64,000 bases of DNA from Deltaproteobacteria bacterium (GCA_016234935.1 JACRNL010000006.1:28344-92343); one strand, 5' to 3'; shown: positions 8,504 to 18,435, numbered from the stretch's first letter. Numbers and translations are program-made. Notes: a model not told the origin generated them from the letters alone.

Positions 8504-9460
8504 CTACCTCTTCAGCTCCTGCAGCACGCCTTCAACGTCAAGCGGCAGGAGGACTATTTCTATCCTTCTGTTCTGCGCCCTGTTCTCAGGGGTGTCGTTG
8601 GAAACTACGGGCCTGTAAGCCGAATAGCCGGCCGCGGAGAGGAGCTTGCCGCTTATATGGACATTGTCCTGGAGGTAGCGCACGACGTTAGTGGCGCGCG
8701 CAGTTGAAAGCTCCCAGTTCGAGGAAAAGGTCTCCTTGAGCTTCCCGCCAATCCGCACGTTATCGGTGTGGCCTTCCACCTTTATCTGTTTGTCCTTTAT
8801 ATTCTTGAGGATATTGCCGACCCTTTTAAGTATCTTCAAACCCTCCGGCTTCACATCTGCCTCGCCGGAATCAAAGAGCACCTTCTCGACGAGGTTCACG
8901 GTAAGCCTGTCAACGGCCTGCGTTATCTTGATGTCGCCCTTTTCTATCTCCTTCTTCATCTCGACCACGAGCTGTTCATAGGTCTGCTTTACGTTGGCGA
9001 CCTCTTTTTCCTTTTCACTGCTCAGCTCGCCCGCCTTTATCTGAAGCCTTTCTATCTCTCTGGCCTGATACTCCTTATCCTTTGCCGCGGCCTCTATCTT
9101 CGCGTTAAGCGCGCTTATCTCGCCTGCCTTTGCCTTGTCGGCGGCAACCAGCCTGTCCTTCTCTATTTTAAGGTCTTCGATTTCCTTTGAAGTCATGACG
9201 CCCCTGCTCGAAAGTTCATCGAGACGCGCGTTCAGGGCGGCCAGCTCCTTTTCCTTGGTGTCCTTTGCCGACAGAAGGTCTGCCATGTCCTTTTTCAGCT
9301 TTTCGATTTCCTGATTTGCCGAAGCGAGGTCCTTTTGTGCCTTTTCTATCTCTACCTTTCTTGCCTCAGATTCCTTAACTGCGAGCTCATACGTCTTGGT
9401 GCTTACGCACCCGGTTAAAACAAACAATGACACCATGAAGCATAGCAGAAACCTCTTCAT
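8504..9460 (-). CDS. OmpA-family peptidoglycan-binding lipoprotein with long coiled coil
   Basis: The 318-residue product has a signal peptide ending VLTGC, a heptad-rich coiled coil at about residues 25-175, and a C-terminal OmpA/Pal domain at about 195-310 with VEGHTDNVRIGG and LSTARATNVVRYL, which bind diaminopimelate of peptidoglycan in relatives. It should tether the outer membrane to the cell wall. AAAAGGAGG precedes the ATG. It is immediately upstream of the CsgG-like gene (24 bp between the coding regions) and likely co-transcribed with it. Confidence 0.92.
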   Translation of the reverse strand: MKRFLLCFMVSLFVLTGCVSTKTYELAVKESEARKVEIEKAQKDLASANQEIEKLKKDMADLLSAKDTKEKELAALNARLDELSSRGVMTSKEIEDLKIEKDRLVAADKAKAGEISALNAKIEAAAKDKEYQAREIERLQIKAGELSSEKEKEVANVKQTYEQLVVEMKKEIEKGDIKITQAVDRLTVNLVEKVLFDSGEADVKPEGLKILKRVGNILKNIKDKQIKVEGHTDNVRIGGKLKETFSSNWELSTARATNVVRYLQDNVHISGKLLSAAGYSAYRPVVSNDTPENRAQNRRIEIVLLPLDVEGVLQELKR

Positions 9461-9586
9461 CGCAAACCTCCTTTTTCAGATAACTTCCCGCATCCGCCTT
9501 AATGCGCCGCTACTGCGAGTTTATTCGATGCGCCGCGAGTTGTCAACCGGGCGTTCAGCAGGTTGCTGAAAAAGCCAGAACTTGCC

Positions 9587-9709
9587 CCGGCTGCTCAAAA
9601 AGTCCCAGATGCAAGGAGTCGAGGAGTGAAGAACGAGGCGTAGTGTGTCCTACGCCGCAGTGACGAACGACGAAAACGACGCCGCAGATGGGACTTTTTG
9701 AGCAGCCGG
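9587..9709. repeat. Family D nested palindrome abutting the uvrB stop
   Basis: CCGGCTGCTCAAAAAGTCCC (starting 9587) pairs exactly with GGGACTTTTTGAGCAGCCGG (ending 9709); an inner hairpin GGCGTA...TACGCC lies in the middle. The element is 123 bp long and ends one base before the uvrB stop codon (9710-9712). A second copy lies at 29462-29589. Elements of this look occur between genes in many Deltaproteobacteria. It could fold as a terminator for uvrB. Confidence 0.9.
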
Positions 9710-11746
9710 TCAGCCAATCGCAAGCTGCTTGTCCTCAAGCTCCCGTATCCTGTCCCTCAGCTCCGCGGCCTTTTCAAATGCGAGCTTCTTCGACGCCTTT
9801 TCCATTTCCTTTCGCAGCGATTTTATAAGCGCGGGTATCTCGTGCGGCGGCACGTAACCGGCCTGCTTCTCAGCCGCCACCGGCACGGTGTAGTAGTCGC
9901 TCTCGTAAATGGAGCTTACGACCTCCTTTATCCTGCTCTTTATGGTCTCAGGCGTGATGTTGTTCTTCTTATTGTACTCGGCCTGCAACTTCCTTCTCCT
10001 CGCGGTCTCGTCAATGGTCGCCTTCATCGAGCGCGTGACCGTGTCGGCGTAAAGGATGACGGCGCCGTTGACGTTCCTTGCCGCCCTGCCGCAAGTCTGT
10101 ATGAGCGAGCGGGCTGAGCGCAAAAAGCCCTCCTTGTCCGCGTCGAGCACCGCGACGAGCGACACCTCGGGCAGGTCAAGCCCCTCTCTTAAAAGGTTTA
10201 TGCCTATGAGCACGTCGAACTTTCCAAGCCTCAGGTCGCGTATTATCTCCACGCGCTCAAGGGTCTCGATGCCGGAATGAAGATACTTCACTTTCACGCC
10301 GAGCCCGGCGTAATATTCCGTCAGATCCTCGGACATCCTTTTTGTGAGGGTCGTCACCAGCACCCTGTCCCCGGCCTTTACGCGCTTTTTTATCTCGCCG
10401 AGGAGGTCGTCCACCTGCGTCGTGGCGGGCCTTACTTCTATCTCCGGGTCCATGAGCCCCGTGGGCCGGATTATCTGCTCCACCACGTTGCCGTCCGCCT
10501 TTTCATACTCGTAATCACCCGGCGTCGCCGACACGTAGACCGCCTGCCGCGCCCTTTTTTCAAACTCCTCGAACTTGAGCGGCCTGTTGTCAAGGGCGGA
10601 CGGGAGGCGGAAGCCGTACTCGACGAGCGTCTGCTTCCTTGAGCGGTCGCCGTTGTACATGCCGCCTATCTGGGGTATTGAGATATGGCTTTCGTCGATA
10701 AAGATAAGAAAGTCCTCCGGAAAATAATCCATGAGCGTATAGGGCGGCTCGCCGGGCAGCCTGCCCGTGATGTGCCTCGAATAGTTCTCTATGCCGGGGC
10801 AGTAGCCCATCTCCTCAAGAAACTCTATGTCGTAGAGCGTCCTTTGTTCAAGCCTTTGCGCCTCAACAAGCCTGTTCCGGCCTTTAAGCTCCTTAAGCCT
10901 GCCGCGCAGCTCAACCCGTATAGTCTCAATAGCCCTTTTCTGGTTGTCCTTTGTTGTCACATAGTGGCTCGCCGGATGGATGAGCGCCTTTTCCATCTTC
11001 CTTAAAACCCTGCCGCGCATGGGGTCTATCTCGGATATCGACTCTATGGCGTCGCCGAAGAACTCGAACCTTACGGCAGTCTCGGCCTCGTAGGCCGGAA
11101 AGACGTCAACCACGTCGCCGCGCGCGCGGAAGGCGCCGCGGTGGAAGTCCACGTCGTTCCTCTTATACTGTATCTCGACGAGCTTTTTCATGACGCTTTC
11201 GCGCGACGTCGCCATGCCGCGCTCCGCGTAGAGCTGCATTGAGCCGTAATCCTCAGGCGAGCCTATGCCGTAGATGCACGACACCGAAGCCACAATGATG
11301 ACGTCGCGCCGCGTCAGGAGCGAATGGGTGGACGAGTGCCGGAGCTTGTCTATCTCGTCGTTTATGGCCGCGTCCTTTTCAATGAACGTATCCGTCGCGG
11401 GCACGTAGGCCTCAGGCTGGTAGTAATCGTAATACGACACGAAGTACTCGACCGCGTTTTCCGGAAAGAGGTCTTTAAACTCCGAGTAGAGCTGCGCCGC
11501 CAGCGTCTTGTTCGGCGCGATGACGAGCGCGGGCCTGCCGGTTTCCTCTATGACCTTGGCGGCGGTGAAGGTCTTGCCAGAGCCGGTCACGCCGAGGAGC
11601 ACCTGATGCCGCTCTCCGCTTTGAACGCCCTCCGAGAGCCTTCTGATGGCGCCGGGCTGGTCGCCCTTCGGGACAAAGGCTGTATTTATCTTAAAGAGGT
11701 TTTTATCCGCCATAATATTATAAAATAGCATAAACAACGGGTACAT
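9710..11746 (-). CDS. uvrB: Excinuclease ABC subunit UvrB
   Basis: UvrB is the helicase-fold damage-verification subunit of nucleotide excision repair. Walker A GVTGSGKT, the beta-hairpin region [30 protein letters not shown], helicase motif [20 protein letters not shown], and a C-terminal UVR motif ([20 protein letters not shown]) are all present. The first ATG (11746) has GGGAG 5 nt upstream but adds [11 protein letters not shown], unlike the family; the ATG at 11713 (MADKNLFKI) matches homologues better but lacks a ribosome site. A family D palindrome directly follows the stop. Confidence 0.97.
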   Translation of the reverse strand: MYPLFMLFYNIMADKNLFKINTAFVPKGDQPGAIRRLSEGVQSGERHQVLLGVTGSGKTFTAAKVIEETGRPALVIAPNKTLAAQLYSEFKDLFPENAVEYFVSYYDYYQPEAYVPATDTFIEKDAAINDEIDKLRHSSTHSLLTRRDVIIVASVSCIYGIGSPEDYGSMQLYAERGMATSRESVMKKLVEIQYKRNDVDFHRGAFRARGDVVDVFPAYEAETAVRFEFFGDAIESISEIDPMRGRVLRKMEKALIHPASHYVTTKDNQKRAIETIRVELRGRLKELKGRNRLVEAQRLEQRTLYDIEFLEEMGYCPGIENYSRHITGRLPGEPPYTLMDYFPEDFLIFIDESHISIPQIGGMYNGDRSRKQTLVEYGFRLPSALDNRPLKFEEFEKRARQAVYVSATPGDYEYEKADGNVVEQIIRPTGLMDPEIEVRPATTQVDDLLGEIKKRVKAGDRVLVTTLTKRMSEDLTEYYAGLGVKVKYLHSGIETLERVEIIRDLRLGKFDVLIGINLLREGLDLPEVSLVAVLDADKEGFLRSARSLIQTCGRAARNVNGAVILYADTVTRSMKATIDETARRRKLQAEYNKKNNITPETIKSRIKEVVSSIYESDYYTVPVAAEKQAGYVPPHEIPALIKSLRKEMEKASKKLAFEKAAELRDRIRELEDKQLAIG

Positions 11747-11867
11747 GCCAACTCCCTATCGGGCGGCTGCTCAAAAATAACACAAAAAACCGTTGTGCAA
11801 AACCGCGCGCCTGTGTTATTAATTAAAGTTAACGAAATCAGCGCAAAAATGAGGAGCACAGCCGTCA

Positions 11868-14717
11868 ATGGACTACAAAGACACATTGAATCTGCCGAAG
11901 ACCGATTTCCAGATGAAGGCCGATCTCAGCAAAAAAGAGCCCGAAACCCTGAAAAGGTGGGAGGCCGAAGGCCTTTACACGCGGATAATGAAGGCCGGAG
12001 AAGGCCGCAAAAAATACATCCTGCACGACGGCCCGCCTTATGCAAACGGCAACATCCACATCGGCCACGCGCTCAATAAGATATTAAAAGACATCGTCGT
12101 CAAGAGCAAGTTCATGTCCGGCTTTGCCACGGACTACGTCCCCGGATGGGACTGCCACGGCCTGCCCATAGAGCTTCAGGTTGAAAAGGAGCTTGGCGCG
12201 AAAAAGGCCGGGGTCTCAAAGCCTGAGATAAGAAAACGCTGCCGGGCCTACGCTGAAAAGTTCGTCAACATCCAGCGCGAGGACTTTAAGCGCCTCGGCG
12301 TATTTGGCCAGTGGGACGCCCCCTATCTTACGATGTCCTACGGCTATCAGGCCTCGATACTGCGCGAGCTTGGAAAGTTCCATGAAAAGGGGCTTATCTA
12401 CAAAGGCAAAAAACCTGTCCACTGGTGCTCATCCTGCGCCACCGCCCTTGCCGAGGCTGAGGTCGAATACGCGGACAAGACCTCGCCGTCGGTATATGTG
12501 AAGTTCAGAGTCAAAAGCTTTAATCAAGATCCGGAAACACAAGAACGTTTTGGAAAATATATCGAAAAAGGTACCCGTCATTATATTGTTATTTGGACAA
12601 CCACACCATGGACACTGCCTGCCAATAAAGCTATCGCCGTGCACCCTACAATGATGTACAGTTTAAAAGAAATTACCATACATGGACAGAAGGAAATCTG
12701 GATAATCGCAAATGGTTATTATGCGATAGACGAAGGGCTTAAAAACATACAGATGACATCGCTTACCGGAGGCGGAGAAGGTAAATATCTTGAAGGAACG
12801 GTTTGCGAACATCCCTTTATAAAAGAGGATCGTAAAATATTACTCAGCGAGCACGTCACCGCAGAGGCAGGCACAGGCTGCGTTCACATCGCGCCGGGGC
12901 ATGGGCAGGACGACTACGAGCTTGGGCTGAAATACGGCCTTGAGGTCTACGCGCCGGTTGACTCGCATGGAAAATTCACAAAAGAGGTGCCTGAGTTCGA
13001 AGGCCAGTTCGTCTTCAAGGCCAACGCAGGGATAATAGAGCTTCTAAAGACAAAAGACGCCCTGATTACAGGAAACGACAAAGGGAAAATTGAGCACTCC
13101 TACCCGCACTGCTGGCGGTGCAAGTCGCCGATAATCTTCCGCGCCACGGAGCAGTGGTTTGCATCCATGCAGGCCGTTGATTTAAGGAAACAGGCCCTTG
13201 ACGCCATTGACAACAAGATACAGTGGATACCCTCATGGGGGCGCGACAGGATATTCAACATGATTCAAAACCGCCCTGACTGGTGCCTGTCGCGCCAAAG
13301 GGCATGGGGCGTGCCGATACCCGCTCTCAGTTGCAAAGGGTGCGGCCATTCGCTTCTTGACGCCAAACTTATCGAAAAGCTCGCCTCGGCATTTGAAAAA
13401 GAGGGCGCTGACATATGGTTTGAAAAAGATGTCAAAGACCTGCTTCTGCCCGGCATGAAATGCCCGAAATGCGGCGGCGTGGAATTTAAAAAAGAGGAGG
13501 ACATACTCGACGTATGGTTCGATTCCGGCGTCAGCTTTGCCGCCGTGCTTGAAAAGAGGGCGAATCTGAAGTTCCCGGCTGACCTCTACCTCGAAGGGAG
13601 CGACCAGCACAGGGGATGGTTCCATTCCTCGCTCCTTGCTTCCATGGGCACGCGCGGATGCCCGCCGTACGAGCGGGCATTGACGCACGGCTTCGTGGTG
13701 GACGGCTCCGGCAGGAAGATGAGCAAGTCCACCGGCAACGTAGTAGCGCCGCAGGAGGTCATTGACAAATACGGCGCAGAGGTCTTGCGCCTGTGGGTCT
13801 CCGCCGAGGACTACCGCGAGGACATACGCATCTCGGATGAAATATTGAAACGCCTTTCCGAGGCCTACCGCAAGATACGAAACTCATTCAGGTATATCCT
13901 CGGCAACCTTTATGACTTTGACCCGTCGAAGGACATGGTTGAATACAAAGAGCTTGAGGAGCTTGACAGGCTGACCCTGCACAGGCTCACAAGGCTGACC
14001 GAGCGCGTCCTTAACGCCTATGCCTCGTTCGAGTTCCATACGATATACCACGCGGTTCATAACTTCTGCACCGTTGACCTGAGCGCGTTTTACCTTGACG
14101 CCTTGAAAGACAGGCTCTACACCTCAGGCGCGAATGCGAAAAAGAGGCGCGCCGGCCAGACGGCCATGTACCACGTCCTTGATAATCTATTAAGGCTGAC
14201 CGCGCCCGTGCTGGTCTTTACGTCAGACGAGGCATGGGCATTCATGCCGGGCAAGCACGAAGAAAGTGTGCACCTTGCCGCGATGCCGGAGGTGAAAAAA
14301 GAATGGCTGGACAACGGGCTTTCGGAAAAATGGGACAGGCTCATGACTGTGAAGGACGAGATATCAAAGACGCTTGAAGCGTGCAGGCGGGACAAGTTCA
14401 TCGGCCACTCGCTTGACGCGGAAGTCACAATTTCATTTACCGGTGAAGCTGGAAATAAGGCGCTATTAGAGATATTCCAGTTTGCAGGAAAAGCCGTGGA
14501 TTTGAAAAAATTTCTTGAAGAAAATAAATCTGCTTTGGAAGACATTCTCATTATTTCCAAACTGAATGTCGTTGAGGGGAAAGCAACAGCTTTAATCATA
14601 GAAGTTAAAAAAGCAACTGGAGACAAGTGCGAGCGTTGCTGGCACTACAGCCCCACGGTCGGAGGGCACGCCGCACATAAGACCATCTGCTCGCGCTGCG
14701 CGGAGGCCCTGTCATAA
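11868..14717 (+). CDS. ileS: Isoleucyl-tRNA synthetase
   Basis: IleS charges tRNA-Ile and edits Val-tRNA. The 949-residue product has the class I signature NIHIGH near residue 62, the editing domain with IWTTTPWTLPANKA and GTGCVHIAPGHGQDDYELG, KMSKSTGN in the catalytic domain, and a C-terminal zinc site (CERCW and CSRC). GAGGAG precedes the ATG. The segment at about 12513-12850 (editing domain) and another at about 14435-14625 are clearly richer in A/T and use different codons from the rest of the gene. No T-box leader is visible upstream. It is coupled to lspA. Confidence 0.97.
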   Translation: MDYKDTLNLPKTDFQMKADLSKKEPETLKRWEAEGLYTRIMKAGEGRKKYILHDGPPYANGNIHIGHALNKILKDIVVKSKFMSGFATDYVPGWDCHGLPIELQVEKELGAKKAGVSKPEIRKRCRAYAEKFVNIQREDFKRLGVFGQWDAPYLTMSYGYQASILRELGKFHEKGLIYKGKKPVHWCSSCATALAEAEVEYADKTSPSVYVKFRVKSFNQDPETQERFGKYIEKGTRHYIVIWTTTPWTLPANKAIAVHPTMMYSLKEITIHGQKEIWIIANGYYAIDEGLKNIQMTSLTGGGEGKYLEGTVCEHPFIKEDRKILLSEHVTAEAGTGCVHIAPGHGQDDYELGLKYGLEVYAPVDSHGKFTKEVPEFEGQFVFKANAGIIELLKTKDALITGNDKGKIEHSYPHCWRCKSPIIFRATEQWFASMQAVDLRKQALDAIDNKIQWIPSWGRDRIFNMIQNRPDWCLSRQRAWGVPIPALSCKGCGHSLLDAKLIEKLASAFEKEGADIWFEKDVKDLLLPGMKCPKCGGVEFKKEEDILDVWFDSGVSFAAVLEKRANLKFPADLYLEGSDQHRGWFHSSLLASMGTRGCPPYERALTHGFVVDGSGRKMSKSTGNVVAPQEVIDKYGAEVLRLWVSAEDYREDIRISDEILKRLSEAYRKIRNSFRYILGNLYDFDPSKDMVEYKELEELDRLTLHRLTRLTERVLNAYASFEFHTIYHAVHNFCTVDLSAFYLDALKDRLYTSGANAKKRRAGQTAMYHVLDNLLRLTAPVLVFTSDEAWAFMPGKHEESVHLAAMPEVKKEWLDNGLSEKWDRLMTVKDEISKTLEACRRDKFIGHSLDAEVTISFTGEAGNKALLEIFQFAGKAVDLKKFLEENKSALEDILIISKLNVVEGKATALIIEVKKATGDKCERCWHYSPTVGGHAAHKTICSRCAEALS

Positions 14718-15193
14718 AAACGCGGATAAAAACCCTCTCTATCACGGCTATCGCCGTGATAGTCCTTGACCAGATAACAAAGGCCGTGATCCTCGACAGG
14801 CTCGCCGTCGGCGAATCTGCCGCGGTCATCAACGGTTTTTTCGACATCGTCCATTTCCGCAACCCCGGGGCTGCCTTTTCCATCTTCTCGAGCGGCGGGG
14901 CGATGAGAACGATTTTCCTCATAGGCACCACCATCGCCGCCCTCGTAATCATCTTCGTGATGATACGGCAATCCAAAGACTCCCTTTCCACCTTTTCGCT
15001 CTCTCTCATCGCGGGCGGAGCGATAGGAAATCTGATAGACCGGCTGAGGTTCGGCGAGGTCGTGGACTTCCTCTACTTCCACATAGGCCCATACTACTGG
15101 CCAGCCTTCAACGTGGCCGACTCGGCGATAACCGTCGGCGTGTTTCTGACCTTTGTGTTGTTTTATTTTCAAAAGCCGAAGGGAAAGAAGTAA
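14714..15193 (+). CDS. lspA: Lipoprotein signal peptidase (apparent AUA start)
   Basis: LspA is the inner-membrane aspartyl protease that cleaves lipoprotein signal peptides, fitting the many lipoproteins in the window. Conserved motifs are LDQITK in helix 1, NPGAAF, GNLIDRL and FNVADSAI, the last two carrying the catalytic aspartates. The only canonical start in frame (GTG 14756) would delete most of helix 1. Reading upstream gives an ATA at 14714 that overlaps the ileS stop as ATAA and sits 7 nt after a perfect GGAGG (14702-14706). That start gives 159 residues, the normal family length. AUA initiation is rare, so a sequence error is the alternative. Confidence 0.88.
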   Translation: MKTRIKTLSITAIAVIVLDQITKAVILDRLAVGESAAVINGFFDIVHFRNPGAAFSIFSSGGAMRTIFLIGTTIAALVIIFVMIRQSKDSLSTFSLSLIAGGAIGNLIDRLRFGEVVDFLYFHIGPYYWPAFNVADSAITVGVFLTFVLFYFQKPKGKK

Positions 15194-15213
15194 ACTTCCT
15201 GATTTCACGCAGC

Positions 15214-15269
15214 GCGAAGTTTCAGCTTCGCTTTCAGCGGCAGGCTGCAGGCGAGGCTGAAGCCTCGCC
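15214..15269. repeat. Two short hairpins between convergent lspA and receiver-PilZ gene
   Basis: GCGAAG...CTTCGC (15214-15231) is followed by GGCGAGGCT-GA-AGCCTCGCC (15250-15269). They fill the gap between two convergent genes and may stop transcription from both sides. Confidence 0.5.
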
Positions 15270-15275
15270 CGGCGA

Positions 15276-16019
15276 TTACGCATCCAGCCCCAGCCTCTTT
15301 ATCTCCGAAGCCACGAATTCCTTCAAAGACTCCTGATCCTCCGGCGCAAGCGACGTGAACATTATGCCGGCCCCTCCGAAAAGGGTCTTTGACGCGGCTT
15401 CCCCTGTCGTCCACTTGACCGCGCCCTTGAGTTCAAGCACCCTTTCAATGCCGGACAGGGAAAACTTCAGCGTAAGCCTCGTGCCTATGAGGAGTTCCGC
15501 CTTGGTGTGAAGGAACGCGCCGGTCTCGCTGATATTAAGGAGGTAACCAGTGCGCGTGACCTCTCCGACGGAGAAGTCCGCCGGGATGGACACGGGCACC
15601 CTCGTGCGTGGCACGCCATCGGCCTGCTTCGAGGGATATAGTATCCTGTTGACGCGGAAAAGTATCTGCTCCGGGGTGAACCCCTTCGTGACGAGACCGG
15701 CTGCGCCGAGCGCCTTAAGGCGGTCCATCACGTCGCCGGGCTCATACACGCCCGTGACCGCCAGCACCGGGAACTTCCCTTTTTGGCCGTTGTCGCTTAT
15801 CCACTTAAGGACGCCGAAGCCGTCTATGTCCGGCATCTGAAGGTCGAGTATCAGGAGGTCTATCCCTGATGAGTTTATCTTTAATTCGTTTATGACCTCC
15901 CGTCCGTCGCGCGCGAAACGGACGTTGTGCCCGGCCTCCACGAATATGTCGCTTAATTTTGTCCTGAAGAAGACCGAATCGTCGGCGATAAATATGTTTT
16001 TAGCGTCTTTAGTTATCAT
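15276..16019 (-). CDS. Response regulator receiver with PilZ domain
   Basis: Residues about 8-125 form a receiver domain (IADDS acidic pocket, phospho-acceptor Asp in LLILDLQMPDIDG, Thr in LAVTG, Lys in GLVTKGF). Residues about 135-240 form a PilZ domain, with the RTRVPV arginine motif and NISETGAFL; PilZ domains of this kind bind cyclic di-GMP or act as motility/polysaccharide effectors. The family is common in Myxococcus and Desulfobacterota, where it links phosphorelay to surface behaviour. It stands alone, facing lspA, with topA beyond a repeat-containing gap. Confidence 0.9.
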   Translation of the reverse strand: MITKDAKNIFIADDSVFFRTKLSDIFVEAGHNVRFARDGREVINELKINSSGIDLLILDLQMPDIDGFGVLKWISDNGQKGKFPVLAVTGVYEPGDVMDRLKALGAAGLVTKGFTPEQILFRVNRILYPSKQADGVPRTRVPVSIPADFSVGEVTRTGYLLNISETGAFLHTKAELLIGTRLTLKFSLSGIERVLELKGAVKWTTGEAASKTLFGGAGIMFTSLAPEDQESLKEFVASEIKRLGLDA

Positions 16020-16065
16020 AATTCAACTCGCTGTTTGGCCGCCGGAAGCGGCGTTGGCAGGGACT

Positions 16066-16099
16066 GAGCCCCCTCAGGGGGTTGAACCCCTTCAAGGGG
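16066..16099. repeat. Family A double palindrome upstream of the receiver-PilZ gene
   Basis: GAGCCCCCTCAGGGGG is followed by TTGAACCCCTTCAAGGGG, giving two nested hairpins. This is the fullest intergenic form of family A. The 235-bp gap 16020-16254 contains nothing else I can name. Confidence 0.8.
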
Positions 16100-16254
16100 T
16101 TTTATTTCAAAAGATTGCCTGGGTCGAGCGCGGATGCGGTTGATGGGAACGGTTCTAAGGCTGAGGGATCTGCCATTCGCGGATTTTTTTCTGAACTTCG
16201 GCGCCGCATGCGACAATATGATTATATCTCATGAAAGATGGAAATCAACCCCCG

Positions 16255-18435
16255 CTACTCATTTTCCGCTTCCTGCCCCCGCGTGTCTGAAGCGGGGGTC
16301 TGCGGCATTTCATTGGCGGCGTATTTGCATTTCGGGTAGTTCGAGCAGCTGAAAAAGACCTTGCCCCACCTGCTCCTTTTTTCCACTATCTTCCCGCCGC
16401 AATTTTCCGGACAGGGCACGCCCGTTGTCAATGGCGACGTTGTCTTGCATTCAGGGTACTTCGAGCACGCGAGGAACCTGCCGAACCTGCCGCTCTTTAT
16501 GAGCATGGAAGAGCCGCACTTGGGGCATTTTTCATCCGTAATCTCAGGGGCGGCCCTTTCAAGGGCAACTACGTTGCCGGCTTCGTCCGTCTTGAAGTCC
16601 TTCGTGTTCTTGCAGTCCGGGTAGCCGGAGCAGGCGAGAAACTTGCCGTTCCTGCCCCATTTTATGACCATTTGCTTGCCGCACTTTTCGCAGGCGATGT
16701 CCGTGGGGGTCTCTTCGGTCTTGATGTTCTTCATGTCCTTCTGGGCCTTCGACAGCCTGTCCTTGAAAGGCCCGTAGAACTCGTTCATGATGTCGCGCCA
16801 TTTGGCGCCGCCGTCTTCTATCTTGTCGAGCTCGTCCTCCATGTGAGCGGTGAACTCGACGTTCAGTATCTCAGGAAAGCTCTGGACAAGCAGGTCGGTG
16901 ACGAGAAAGCCAAGCTCCGTGGGTTTGAGCTGGGTCTTTTCCTTCACGACGTATTCCCTGTCGATGATGGTGGAGATGATGGCCGCATAGGTCGACGGCC
17001 TGCCGATGCCGTTTTCCTCAAGCTCTTTCACGAGCGAAGCCTCCGTGAACCTCGGCGGCGGCTCGGTGAAGTGCTGCTCCGGCAGGAGCGCGAGGAGCCT
17101 CAATGATTCGCCCTTGGCGATCGGCGGGAGCTTGCCCTCTTCATCCTCCTCGGCGGCGGCGTCTTTGCCCTCGACGTAGATGGCCATGAACCCCGGAAAC
17201 TTCACCACCTGGCCTGAGGCTGTAAAAAGATACTGCTTCACGTTGATGAGGATGCGCGTCTGGTCTATGACGGCCTGCGACATCTGGCAGGCGACAAACC
17301 TGTTCCAGATAAGCGCGTAGAGCCTGGCCTGGTCGCTTGACAGGTGCTCCTTCACGGCCTCAGGCGGATACTTCAGATATGTAGGCCTGATGGCCTCGTG
17401 CGCGTCCTGGGCCTTTTTCTTGGTCTTGTAGATAATGGGCTTTGCCGGCAGGTAATCGGCTCCGTAGCGCGCCTGTATGTAATTCCTCGCCTCCTCGACG
17501 GCCTCGGCGGCGATCCTTGTCGAATCAGTCCTCATGTAGGTGATGAGGCCGATGGGGCCTTCTTTGCCGAGCTCTATGCCTTCGTAGAGCTGCTGGGCGA
17601 GCATCATCGTCTTTTTCGCGGTATAGCCGAGCTTGCGGGAGGCCTCCTGCTGGAGCTTGCTCGTCGTGAAAGGGGCCGCCGGGTTTCTCTTTATCTCCTT
17701 CGCTTCGATGCCGGAGACCTTGAACTCGGCGCCTTCGATATCCTTTACTATCGCCCCTGCCTCATCGCCGTTTTTTATCTCAACTTTTTTATCCTCTTTT
17801 TTGGCGAGCTTGGCAATAAAGCCGTTCTTCGAGGCCGCACCCTTGAGCTCGGCCTCGATGCTCCAGTACTCCACGGGAACGAACGCCTGCACCTCCCTTT
17901 CCCTGTCGCATATAAGGCGCACCGCCACGGACTGCACCCTTCCGGCGGACAGGCCGCGCCGCACCTTGTCCCACAGTACCGGACTTACCTGATAGCCGAC
18001 GAGCCTGTCAAGTATGCGGCGTGCCTGCTGGGCCTCGAATTTGTTCCGGTCAAGGTCTATCGGATGCTTTATGGCCTCATTCACGGCCTTTTCGGTTATC
18101 TCGTTGAACAGCACCCTGCGGGTCTTTTGCCTGTCTTTGTCTATTTCCTCGGCGATGTGCCAGGCTATGGCCTCCCCCTCTCTGTCAGGGTCAGGCGCAA
18201 GGAAGATATGATCCGCGCTTTTACCGGCCTTTTTCAATTCCTTTATTATCGCGGCCTTGCCCTTTATGACCTCGTAATACGGCTCAAAGCCGTTGTCTAT
18301 GTCCACGCCGAGCTTGCTCTTTGGCAGGTCCTTCACGTGGCCGACCGAGGCCATGACCGTGTAGTTTTTGCCCAGAAATTTGTTTATGGTCTTTGCCTTT
18401 GCAGGCGATTCAACGATTACGAGCGATTTACCCAT
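16255..18435 (-). CDS. topA: DNA topoisomerase I
   Basis: This type IA topoisomerase relaxes negative supercoils. Toprim begins at the N-terminus (LVIVESPAKAKTINKFLG, with PDPDREGEAIAWH), the active-site tyrosine lies in LITYMRTDSTR, and the C-terminus carries three four-cysteine zinc ribbons (CEKCGKQM, CPKCGSSM and CPENCGGK). GGGAAGG precedes the ATG. Length of 726 residues is normal. The last dozen residues (TPASDTRGQEAENE) are encoded by a family F palindrome at 16276-16298 and look like a repeat-derived tail. dprA lies upstream, same strand, as commonly seen (dprA-topA). Confidence 0.97.
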   Translation of the reverse strand: MGKSLVIVESPAKAKTINKFLGKNYTVMASVGHVKDLPKSKLGVDIDNGFEPYYEVIKGKAAIIKELKKAGKSADHIFLAPDPDREGEAIAWHIAEEIDKDRQKTRRVLFNEITEKAVNEAIKHPIDLDRNKFEAQQARRILDRLVGYQVSPVLWDKVRRGLSAGRVQSVAVRLICDREREVQAFVPVEYWSIEAELKGAASKNGFIAKLAKKEDKKVEIKNGDEAGAIVKDIEGAEFKVSGIEAKEIKRNPAAPFTTSKLQQEASRKLGYTAKKTMMLAQQLYEGIELGKEGPIGLITYMRTDSTRIAAEAVEEARNYIQARYGADYLPAKPIIYKTKKKAQDAHEAIRPTYLKYPPEAVKEHLSSDQARLYALIWNRFVACQMSQAVIDQTRILINVKQYLFTASGQVVKFPGFMAIYVEGKDAAAEEDEEGKLPPIAKGESLRLLALLPEQHFTEPPPRFTEASLVKELEENGIGRPSTYAAIISTIIDREYVVKEKTQLKPTELGFLVTDLLVQSFPEILNVEFTAHMEDELDKIEDGGAKWRDIMNEFYGPFKDRLSKAQKDMKNIKTEETPTDIACEKCGKQMVIKWGRNGKFLACSGYPDCKNTKDFKTDEAGNVVALERAAPEITDEKCPKCGSSMLIKSGRFGRFLACSKYPECKTTSPLTTGVPCPENCGGKIVEKRSRWGKVFFSCSNYPKCKYAANEMPQTPASDTRGQEAENE
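16276..16298. repeat. Family F palindrome inside the 3' end of topA
   Basis: CCCCCGC, a 9-nt loop GTGTCTGAA, and GCGGGGG form a hairpin inside the coding sequence, encoding part of the TPASDTRG tail of TopA. Confidence 0.75.

Noticed and set aside
11747..11867. T-box leader before ileS
   Set aside because: No specifier stem, T-box sequence or antiterminator can be seen in the 120-bp upstream region.
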